7,308 bases of DNA from Chitinophagaceae bacterium (GTDB lineage Bacteria; Bacteroidota; Bacteroidia; Chitinophagales; Chitinophagaceae). The notes below the pieces were generated by a model. It searched no databases, was not told where the DNA came from, and saw only the letters and a list, made by a program, of their open reading frames with translations. The position numbers and the translations under genes were made by a program. Of the stretch, positions 1-5,242 are shown piece by piece. Position 1 is the first letter of the stretch; each line of letters opens with the position of its first letter. The stretch is from assembly GCA_018061385.1 (NCBI GenBank), contig JAGOUF010000106.1:1-7308 (forward strand). The letters are read 5' to 3'.

Positions 1-389
1 TGTAATGCTACTTTTATTAAAGCCAAATGATGAATTAAATGTTCGTTGCAATAAGCAATTTCTCTGTTGTAGCTAGATAAAGCTGCAATATCATCATCGT
101 TATTTTTTACATAAACAATTCTATCAGTGTTCTGTATTTGTTGCACAATTGCTTGTAAACATTGTACTGCATAGTTTGATGAAGTTTCAATTACAATATC
201 TCTTTTTCGGTTGCTATAATTAACTTCTTCTTCGTTGCAGTTATTAATAATACATTGATACATTTCTATAGAATGTCTTGCATGCTGGCCTATTGTTGAA
301 TTGCTTAGTCGTTCTATTTTTTTTGAATAATCAGCATCGCTAATTTGTTGCAGTAAATGAATTAAATCGTTGATAATTTTTTCAGTCAT
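1..389 (-). CDS. DinB-like four-helix-bundle protein, 3' end missing
   Basis: The first 129 residues are visible, beginning MTEKIINDLIHLLQQ; the window edge cuts off the C-terminus. The visible part resembles small DinB-superfamily proteins: a helical start, then GQHARHSIEMYQCI (about residues 34-47) with candidate metal ligands H36/H39, and later an NREIAYCNEHLIHHLALI segment (about 108-125) with the H117-x3-H121 pair. DinB-type proteins are four-helix bundles that often bind a divalent metal; many act as thiol-dependent transferases, but most Bacteroidota members are uncharacterised. The ATG lies 2 nt after the DoxX stop codon, so it is almost certainly the last visible gene of the DM13-YHS-DoxX transcript and likely translationally coupled. 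No frameshift is seen. The superfamily call is by eye and the biochemical role is unknown. Confidence 0.68.
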   Translation of the reverse strand, partial: MTEKIINDLIHLLQQISDADYSKKIERLSNSTIGQHARHSIEMYQCIINNCNEEEVNYSNRKRDIVIETSSNYAVQCLQAIVQQIQNTDRIVYVKNNDDDIAALSSYNREIAYCNEHLIHHLALIKVAL

Positions 390-391
390 AC

Positions 392-778
392 TTATTTTCT
401 TATCAGATTAAATAATTGGTTTCGTTGTTGATAGATTAGGTATACACTGCATAGGAAAACAATAACTGCATATGCAAATAATTGTCCACCATCGTTTTTT
501 ACTATTATCCCTAAAATAAAGATATGAGACATTATTGCACCAGCCATTATGCCCATAGCTGTTACTGCTCCATATACGGATGTTTTGGGAATTAGGATTA
601 AAATTCCTGCAATTAATTCGGCAATTCCTGTTCCAATTCTTCCCCAAGGTTCTATTCCAATAGTAGAAAAAATATAAATGGATTCTTCAGCTCCACTAAA
701 CTTAAAATATAATGTTTGCAACATAAGCGTAGCTGCTGTAATTCGGCATATCCAAAGTAGAAATGCTGTTTTTTTCAT
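392..778 (-). CDS. DoxX family membrane protein
   Basis: A 128-residue integral inner-membrane protein with four hydrophobic segments at about residues 5-27, 48-64, 67-92 and 98-116, the usual DoxX length and topology. The segment KFSGAEESIYIFSTIG followed by EPWGRIGTGIAELIAGILIL (about 26-62) closely matches the loop-plus-second-helix signature of Bacteroidota DoxX/DoxX-like proteins. DoxX was named from the small subunit of archaeal thiosulfate:quinone oxidoreductase, and relatives are linked to redox stress at the membrane, but the exact activity of this subgroup is not established. It starts 12 nt after the YHS-protein stop and ends 2 nt before the DinB-like start, so it is an internal operon gene. 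The family call is firm; the substrate is unknown. Confidence 0.85.
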   Translation of the reverse strand: MKKTAFLLWICRITAATLMLQTLYFKFSGAEESIYIFSTIGIEPWGRIGTGIAELIAGILILIPKTSVYGAVTAMGIMAGAIMSHIFILGIIVKNDGGQLFAYAVIVFLCSVYLIYQQRNQLFNLIRK

Positions 779-790
779 AGATTTTTTTGA

Positions 791-1264
791 TTATTTATTA
801 AATAATTTCATCCAATTATCATCGGCATTTTTATGTAATCTGACTTCATCTTTATTCCAACTTTTTAAAGTGTTGGTGAAAAATTTATTGTAAAAAACAT
901 ATAGTTTGCCATTGAGTATCTTAAAAGTTTCAGGATCTACTTCTACTTTAGTCCCATCGTTACCCATTGCATAAGCACACCAACCACCATATTGGGGTTC
1001 ATACTGTGCAGGATTTTTTTTAAATAGTTCTTTGTTGGCTACGCTATTAAAATAATAAGTAATTCCTTGGTGATATACAGCGAATTCTGCTTTGCCTTTT
1101 TTGGCTTTTGATTCTGTAAAATATGCAACAGCATCATAGCCTTCGAGAGCAACTTTATTTTTTGATAAGTTAAATTGTTCCTGACGAAAAGCAATTACGT
1201 CGGCTTGAGCAAACGAGTTTGCACTTAAGAAAAGTAACATACTTAAAATAATAAAATGTTTCAT
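791..1264 (-). CDS. Exported YHS domain-containing protein
   Basis: A 157-residue protein with a Sec signal peptide (MKHFIILSMLLFLSANSFAQ, probable cleavage near residue 20), so it should act in the periplasm. The mature part holds a YHS-type domain: GYDAVAYFTESKAKKG (42-57), a central aromatic strand YHQGITYYF (64-72), then the diagnostic YGGWCAYAMG (92-101) with a single mature cysteine, C96. YHS domains are small, putatively metal-binding modules found in copper ATPases and monooxygenases. Stand-alone exported forms like this one are common in Bacteroidota and Proteobacteria but are poorly characterised. It lies 7 nt downstream of the DM13 lipoprotein gene and 12 nt upstream of doxX-like, within one operon. 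Metal or redox work in the envelope is an inference from domain and neighbours. Confidence 0.85.
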   Translation of the reverse strand: MKHFIILSMLLFLSANSFAQADVIAFRQEQFNLSKNKVALEGYDAVAYFTESKAKKGKAEFAVYHQGITYYFNSVANKELFKKNPAQYEPQYGGWCAYAMGNDGTKVEVDPETFKILNGKLYVFYNKFFTNTLKSWNKDEVRLHKNADDNWMKLFNK

Positions 1265-1271
1265 ATAATTT

Positions 1272-1691
1272 TTATGGTTTTAGTTCGGCACTGCCAAATA
1301 AATGGTTGTATTGTTGGCAATGCACAAGTGCATATTTGTATTGAGTAAAATCTACGCCAGTAGGAATATTGTATAGCTGAGTGCCATTGGTGCTTTTTAA
1401 TGGACCCAGATTTACAAAACTTATTGGTTGAACTTCTTTTGAGAGATACACTTTTAAATCGGGTCCATTATCAACTATAAAACTATCAAGTTGCAATTGA
1501 TAGTTATTATTCTGTAATAAAATTTTTGCTATACCAGATGTGTTGCCATAAGGTCCATTTATAAAGTTTCCTTTAAATTTTAAAACAGCCGAAGTGTCGG
1601 CTATTTCATTAAGTGTTGTTGTACTTGTACTTTCTTTTTTGCAGGCTAGAAAAACAAATACAATAAAGCTGAGCATTATAATAAATTTCAT
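1272..1691 (-). CDS. DM13 domain lipoprotein
   Basis: A 139-residue probable lipoprotein. The N-terminus MKFIIMLSFIVFVFLACKKE carries a lipobox (FLAC, lipidated C17), followed by a Ser/Thr-rich linker to about residue 30. Residues about 37-138 match the DM13 domain: FKGNFINGPYGNTSGIAKI, then VDNGPDLKVYLS (73-84), then the C-terminal ALVHCQQYNHLFGSAEL (121-137) containing the conserved cysteine C125. DM13 domains have been proposed from sequence analysis to be haem- or redox-linked electron-transfer modules; this is a prediction. The first ATG is chosen because an internal Met6 start would leave no basic n-region before the lipobox. It is the first gene of the DM13-YHS-DoxX-DinB run. A hairpin and T-tract end exactly at its start codon, leaving no normal ribosome-binding space. 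Confidence 0.86.
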   Translation of the reverse strand: MKFIIMLSFIVFVFLACKKESTSTTTLNEIADTSAVLKFKGNFINGPYGNTSGIAKILLQNNNYQLQLDSFIVDNGPDLKVYLSKEVQPISFVNLGPLKSTNGTQLYNIPTGVDFTQYKYALVHCQQYNHLFGSAELKP

Positions 1692-1739
1692 AAAAAAGGT
1701 TATGATTGCTGGTATTTACGAATCTGCTATCATAACCTT
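1692..1739 (-). terminator. Inverted repeat plus T-tract: terminator of the upstream operon or leader hairpin of the DM13 gene
   Basis: Perfect 11-bp arms AAGGTTATGAT (1696-1706) and ATCATAACCTT (1729-1739) enclose a 22-nt loop, in which 1708-1709 and 1726-1727 can also pair. Read on the minus strand, the downstream arm ends in CC followed by six T, then directly the ATG of the DM13 gene. The stem plus T-tract fits an intrinsic terminator for the VOC-DUF6265-DUF1801 run, whose last stop is 22 nt upstream. The long loop and the abutting start codon also allow a 5' leader structure. A TACATTTTG sequence (1741-1749, minus) is near the TAnnTTTG consensus but has one extra spacer base; if used, transcription would start inside the stem. 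I cannot decide between these roles from sequence. Confidence 0.6.
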
Positions 1740-1760
1740 ACAAAATGTAAAACTAAACTG

Positions 1761-2222
1761 TTATTTTTTTTTATTCAGAACGGTTTCATAACACTCAATC
1801 CATTGTTCAACTGTGATTTTAGAACACAATTCACCAATTAAATCATAGGGAATTTTGTCCATTTTTTTAAAACGAACACAGCTTTTGCCCATATCTAATT
1901 TTCCTAAATTTAATTTCGAATATTCAGTAGTAAACCATTCCAATAAATTGGGCATACTATAAACACCCATATGGTAAAATGAAATATTATTTTTTTGAGA
2001 AGCCAACCCTGCGAAAGGCAATGGATCTGATGGTTTACAGTGGTATCCATTTGGATAAATTGAGTGAGGCACAAACCATCCCATCATTCCATAGCTCATG
2101 CCTTCTTTAAAGCCTTTGGGTAAGTTTTTGTTGATTGTTTTACGTAATAGTTCAATGGCCTTTTTTCTATCTTCTGGTAACTCTTGAATATATTCAAGAA
2201 CTGTTTTTTCACTTGATTGCAT
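1761..2222 (-). CDS. DUF1801 domain-containing protein
   Basis: A 153-residue cytoplasmic protein with no signal peptide. It has the DUF1801 pattern: the N-terminal VLEYIQELPEDRKKAIELLR (8-27), then LPKGFKEGMSYGMMGWFVP (34-52), corresponding to the family's E-x-M-x-Y/W-G-M segment, LPFAGLASQKNNISFYHMG (68-86), and a LDMGKSCVRFKKMDKIPYDLI stretch (109-129). The fold is that of the YdhG/frataxin-like group, some members of which (in Bacillus) are described as iron chaperones; whether this one binds iron is unknown. The ATG is 6 nt after the DUF6265 stop, so it is the last gene of a three-gene run. A strong hairpin follows its stop codon. The family call is good and the function open. Confidence 0.82.
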   Translation of the reverse strand: MQSSEKTVLEYIQELPEDRKKAIELLRKTINKNLPKGFKEGMSYGMMGWFVPHSIYPNGYHCKPSDPLPFAGLASQKNNISFYHMGVYSMPNLLEWFTTEYSKLNLGKLDMGKSCVRFKKMDKIPYDLIGELCSKITVEQWIECYETVLNKKK

Positions 2223-2228
2223 GTTTGT

Positions 2229-2693
2229 TTATTTTGCTCTTGAGTAATAAAAATCAATTCTGTATTCTGTATTATCATGATTGTCATCTATCCAAGCATG
2301 AATAGAATCTTTATTTATAAAGTGGTATACAATTCTTTTAGGGTAGTCGTGTTTTAGATTTACAAATTCAAATTTATTATTTGCAGATTTTGTTAACTGA
2401 AACATAACAGGCTTTTCATTGGTTTGGTTTGCCGTGATAGGAATGAAATAAGTTTTTCCATTTACAATTTTTAACTGCATTGTTTCTAAGTTAACTGTGT
2501 CTTTGCTAACTTGTATTCTATAACTTTTGCCTGTTATTGATGTGTTTGAGAACTTTCCCCATTCCTCTATAATAATGTTCTTGTTTTTATACATTTGCCA
2601 TTTACCCTGTAATTGAGATAATGTATTGTTTAATTGCCTAGTTTGAATGGCAAAACTTGTTGTTAGTAGCATTAAAAAAACAAAGTATTTCAT
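2229..2693 (-). CDS. Exported DUF6265-like (lipocalin-type) protein
   Basis: A 154-residue protein with a short N-terminal signal peptide (MKYFVFLMLLTTSFAIQ), so probably periplasmic. The mature part resembles DUF6265 proteins: a LSQLQGKWQMYK opening (25-36) that recalls the lipocalin G-x-W, then IIEEWGKFSNTSITGKSY (41-58), VSKDTVNLETMQLKIVNGKTYF (62-83), and the characteristic FEFVNLKHDYPKRIVYHF (108-125). The alternating strand pattern suggests a small beta-barrel that may bind a hydrophobic ligand, but no ligand is known. It lies 3 nt downstream of the VOC gene and 6 nt upstream of the DUF1801 gene. The family assignment rests on the G-x-W, EEW and HDYP-x-R-I-x-Y motifs, recognised by eye. 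Confidence 0.75.
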   Translation of the reverse strand: MKYFVFLMLLTTSFAIQTRQLNNTLSQLQGKWQMYKNKNIIIEEWGKFSNTSITGKSYRIQVSKDTVNLETMQLKIVNGKTYFIPITANQTNEKPVMFQLTKSANNKFEFVNLKHDYPKRIVYHFINKDSIHAWIDDNHDNTEYRIDFYYSRAK

Positions 2694-2696
2694 ATT

Positions 2697-3083
2697 TTAA
2701 GCAATTGAATGTAAGCCAATTCTATTTCCTTCTGTATCAATTATAATTGCCATGTAGCCAAACTCGGGGCTAATCTCAGTTTTTGGTAAAGAGATAGTAC
2801 CTCCAGCAGCTTCAACTTTGTCTAAAATGCATTGTACATCTGGATTTGCGTTAAGGTATATTAGTACTCCATCGCTACCAGAAGGTTTATGAAAACCACC
2901 ACTATCAACAATAGCTCCTCCAATATCATTCATCATATCAGCAACAGGAAACATTCTCATTTTAATGTTTGGCATATCCATAACAATAAGTTGTACGTTG
3001 AATAAAGCTTCATAAAATTTTGTAGCTCTATCTAAATCTGTAGCTGGTATTTCAAACCAACTAATGGCACTTTTATAATTCAT
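2697..3083 (-). CDS. VOC family (glyoxalase/bleomycin-resistance-like) protein
   Basis: A 128-residue cytoplasmic protein made of a single vicinal-oxygen-chelate unit, the normal length for the small stand-alone subgroup. The first half begins ISWFEIPATDLDRATKFYEALF (7-28), with E11 in the usual first-strand position. The second half contains VLIYLNANPDVQCILDKVEAAGG (73-95) and ends with GYMAIIIDTEGNRIGLHS (109-126), the standard VOC C-terminal strand with a D-x-E-G-N-x-I-G-L pattern. VOC proteins range from glyoxalase I and dioxygenases to antibiotic-binding proteins; the substrate cannot be deduced. It is the first gene of the VOC-DUF6265-DUF1801 run and is divergent from aguB, sharing a 139-bp region between the two start codons. 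Confidence 0.85.
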   Translation of the reverse strand: MNYKSAISWFEIPATDLDRATKFYEALFNVQLIVMDMPNIKMRMFPVADMMNDIGGAIVDSGGFHKPSGSDGVLIYLNANPDVQCILDKVEAAGGTISLPKTEISPEFGYMAIIIDTEGNRIGLHSIA

Positions 3084-3087
3084 GATA

Positions 3088-3126
3088 TGATAGTTTTAAT
3101 GCCGTAAAGTAATGATAGTTTTTAAT
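3088..3126. repeat. Imperfect direct repeat flanking the putative VOC -7 box
   Basis: TGATAGTTTTAAT (3088-3100) recurs as TGATAGTTTTTAAT (3113-3126), differing by one T, with the copies starting 25 nt apart. The putative minus-strand -7 box (3104-3111) sits between them. The arrangement resembles a tandem operator, but in such AT-rich DNA it could be chance. Confidence 0.4.
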
Positions 3127-3133
3127 TTTTCAT
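3104..3133 (-). promoter_or_regulatory. Putative Bacteroidota-type promoter of the VOC-DUF6265-DUF1801 operon
   Basis: On the minus strand TACTTTAC (3104-3111) partly resembles the TAnnTTTG -7 box. It is preceded, after exactly 19 nt, by ATG (3131-3133) in the position of the -33 TTG. The predicted start of transcription would lie roughly 15 nt before the VOC ATG. Both boxes are imperfect, so this is tentative. A similar TACTTTA box occurs before the GH3 gene. Confidence 0.4.
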
Positions 3134-3175
3134 AGAGCATTTTATATTTTATGTATAAACTAATTGTTACATTTT

Positions 3176-3205
3176 CTGTACATACTTTCTTTACAATTAA
3201 CTTTG
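3176..3205 (+). promoter_or_regulatory. Bacteroidota-type promoter of the aguB operon
   Basis: TAACTTTG (3198-3205) matches the TAnnTTTG -7 consensus exactly. Nineteen nt upstream is CTG (3176-3178), a near match to the -33 TTG. Transcription would begin about 3210-3212, only about 12 nt before the ATG at 3223. This location rules out the longer in-frame start at 3151, which would lie upstream of the transcript. Confidence 0.7.
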
Positions 3206-3222
3206 CACTTCAATTTTTTACT

Positions 3223-4098
3223 ATGAGTAAAGTACAAATAGGGTTAGTACAAATGACATGCAGTGGTAGCAAAGAAGCCAATTTGCAAAAAGCAATTGAC
3301 AAAACAAGAGAGGCTGCTGCTAAAGGAGCACAAATTGTTTGCTTGCAAGAATTATTTACATCTTTATATTTCTGCGATGTAGAGGATTATGAAAATTTCA
3401 AATTGGCCGAATCAATTCCTGGCGAAAGTACCAATGCTTTAAGCGTTGTTGCAAAAGAATTGGGCGTTGTAATTATTGCAAGTTTGTTTGAAAAAAGAAC
3501 ACAAGGTTTATATCATAACACCACTGCTGTTATAGATGCAGATGGAACTTATTTAGGTAAGTATAGAAAAATGCATATTCCCGATGATCCAGCTTATTAC
3601 GAAAAATTTTATTTCACTCCTGGCGATTTAGGCTATAAAGTTTTTAAAACAAAGTTTGCTACAATTGGTATTTTAATTTGTTGGGATCAGTGGTATCCTG
3701 AAGCAAGTAGAATTACGGCTTTAATGGGTGCAGAAATTCTATTTTATCCAACAGCAATTGGTTGGGCAACCAATCAAGATGAGGCAACCAATACAGAGCA
3801 ATACAATGCTTGGCAAACCATGCAACGTAGCCATGCAATTGCCAATGGTGTACATGTTGTAAGTGTAAACAGAGTTGGTTTAGAACAAAATGGAGCTATG
3901 AAATTTTGGGGTGGAAGTTTTGTAGCCAATCCTTTTGGAAGCCTTTTGTACAAAGCATCTCACAATGATGAAGAAACTACTGTTGTAGAAATTGATACAC
4001 AAAAAACGGATCAATATAGAACGCATTGGCCATTTTTAAGAGATAGAAGAATTGACAGTTATCAACCAATTACGAAAAGGTTTATTGATGAGGATTAA
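3223..4098 (+). CDS. aguB: N-carbamoylputrescine amidohydrolase
   Basis: A 291-residue cytoplasmic nitrilase-superfamily (carbon-nitrogen hydrolase) enzyme that hydrolyses N-carbamoylputrescine to putrescine, CO2 and ammonia, the last step of the agmatine route to putrescine. The catalytic triad is visible: E43 in LQELF, K116 in KYRKMHIPDD, and the nucleophile C153 in ILICWDQWYPEASR. The YRKMHIPDDPAYYEKFYF stretch, the WDQWYPEA motif and the C-terminal HWPFLRDRRIDSY are typical of AguB-type rather than generic amidases, and the length matches the family. The start at 3223 is preferred over an in-frame ATG at 3151: family proteins begin as MSKVQIGLVQMTC does, the extra 24 residues are an unrelated hydrophobic stretch, and an exact -7 box lies within that extension. 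It heads the aguB-nuclease-aguA run. Confidence 0.93.
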   Translation: MSKVQIGLVQMTCSGSKEANLQKAIDKTREAAAKGAQIVCLQELFTSLYFCDVEDYENFKLAESIPGESTNALSVVAKELGVVIIASLFEKRTQGLYHNTTAVIDADGTYLGKYRKMHIPDDPAYYEKFYFTPGDLGYKVFKTKFATIGILICWDQWYPEASRITALMGAEILFYPTAIGWATNQDEATNTEQYNAWQTMQRSHAIANGVHVVSVNRVGLEQNGAMKFWGGSFVANPFGSLLYKASHNDEETTVVEIDTQKTDQYRTHWPFLRDRRIDSYQPITKRFIDED

Positions 4099-4111
4099 AT
4101 AGCAGTAATCT

Positions 4112-5242
4112 ATGCCTACAATACAACTACAAAAAAGCAAAATATATAAAAGTTGGCTCATAGCTTTAAAAGAGCAAATACAGCAATCGCAAATAAAAGC
4201 CGCCATTGTTGTAAACAAAGAGCTATTGTCGTTGTATTGGGAACTTGGGAAAGAAATTTGTGAAAAAGAAACTACAAGTAATTGGGGCGACGGTTTAATA
4301 GAACAACTTTCCATTGATTTATTAAAAGCATTTCCCGAAATAAAAGGCTTTAGTCGAACTAACCTTTTTTATATAAAAAAATGGTACGAATTTTACACAT
4401 TACCACCTGTAAAAAACAACAGTAATCATTCGCTGAAACGCAAGCCTACAAAGGGTATAATTGTCCCACAAGCTGTGGGACAATTGCAAAAAAAACTGCT
4501 TAATAATGAAAAAGTCCCACAGCTTGTGGGACAAATTCCTTGGGGGCATCATAGAGAAATTATTTCTAAAGTAAAAACAATTGATGAGGCGTTATTTTAC
4601 ATTAAAGAAACAGCTAAAAATAATTGGAGTAGAAGTGTATTGGTGGCTCAAATAAGTAGCAAGTTGTATAAACGTCAAGGAAAATCAATTAATAATTTTG
4701 AGTTGACGCTACCCAAATTACAATCTGATTTAGCTAGAGAAACTTTTAAGAATCCATATAGTTTTGAGCTTTTAGGTATTTCAGCTCAAATATCAGAACG
4801 TGAATTAGAAAGTACGCTTATCAATCATATAAAAACATTTCTTTTAGAACTAGGGCAAGGCTTTGCTTATATGGGTAAGCAATTTCCTATACAAGTAAAT
4901 GGCGATGCGTTTTTTATTGATTTATTATTCTATCATACAAGGTTGCATTGCTATGTTGTAGTAGAATTAAAAGTAGAAGATTTTAAGCCAGAGTTTGTTG
5001 GCAAGCTTAACTTTTATTTAAATGCTGTAGATGCTGAAATAAAACAGTCAACAGATAATCCAAGCATTGGGTTATTGTTATGTACAACGCCTAACAAAAC
5101 AGTAGTTGAATACACACTTAAAAATATTAAAGCACCTTTAGGTGTATCTGAGTATAAAATACAAAGCGATTTGCCGAAAAATATGCAGTCGCAATTACCA
5201 TCCATAAAACAATTAGAAAAAGAATTAAAAAAGAAAAGATAA
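4112..5242 (+). CDS. DUF1016 / YhcG-family PDDEXK nuclease domain protein
   Basis: A 376-residue protein with both halves of the family intact. The N-terminal DUF1016_N region (about 12-95) includes VNKELLSLYWELGKEI, WGDGLIEQLSIDLLKAFPEI and the signature GFSRTNLFYIKKWYEFY. A variable linker (about 97-137) follows, then IPWGHHREIISKV (142-154), an NNWSRSVLVAQI segment, and the C-terminal PDDEXK domain (about 205-345). Likely catalytic residues are D270 in FFIDLLFYH and E285/K287 in VVVELKV, with E231 or E233 as a possible helix glutamate; FVGKLNFYLNAVD (295-307) completes the motif. The family occurs sporadically, often near restriction-modification and other defence loci, and its biological role is not settled. 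Here it lies between aguB (13 nt gap) and aguA (0 nt gap), an unexpected position. The linker carries a palindromic repeat pair. The family is sure, the cleavage activity inferred. Confidence 0.93.
   Translation: MPTIQLQKSKIYKSWLIALKEQIQQSQIKAAIVVNKELLSLYWELGKEICEKETTSNWGDGLIEQLSIDLLKAFPEIKGFSRTNLFYIKKWYEFYTLPPVKNNSNHSLKRKPTKGIIVPQAVGQLQKKLLNNEKVPQLVGQIPWGHHREIISKVKTIDEALFYIKETAKNNWSRSVLVAQISSKLYKRQGKSINNFELTLPKLQSDLARETFKNPYSFELLGISAQISERELESTLINHIKTFLLELGQGFAYMGKQFPIQVNGDAFFIDLLFYHTRLHCYVVVELKVEDFKPEFVGKLNFYLNAVDAEIKQSTDNPSIGLLLCTTPNKTVVEYTLKNIKAPLGVSEYKIQSDLPKNMQSQLPSIKQLEKELKKKR
4459..4485. repeat. Palindromic element copy 1, inside the nuclease gene
   Basis: A perfect inverted repeat with 12-bp arms: AATTGTCCCACA (4459-4470), loop AGC, TGTGGGACAATT (4474-4485). 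Read in the gene frame it encodes IVPQAVGQL (residues 117-125). Its 19-bp core GTCCCACAAGCTGTGGGAC is the exact reverse complement of the copy 2 core. Confidence 0.9.
4514..4532. repeat. Palindromic element copy 2, inside the nuclease gene
   Basis: GTCCCACA (4514-4521), loop GCT, TGTGGGAC (4525-4532), encoding VPQLVGQ (135-141) in the same frame as copy 1 and 51 nt (17 codons) from it. Positions 4461-4481 and 4514-4534 form a perfect 21-bp inverted repeat, so the second copy is an inverted version of the first. Copy 2 directly precedes the conserved IPWGH motif. Confidence 0.9.

Noticed and set aside
678..893. Plus-strand frame opposite doxX-like and the YHS gene
   Set aside because: Antisense to two recognised genes and without a promoter or family match; a shadow frame.
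4036..4314. Open minus-strand frame across the aguB end and nuclease gene start
   Set aside because: It is antisense to two well-supported genes and has a cysteine-rich composition with no recognisable family.
4450..4540. Pair of short repeats considered as a CRISPR array
   Set aside because: Only two copies, in opposite orientation, inside an intact coding frame; no spacers of regular length and no cas genes.
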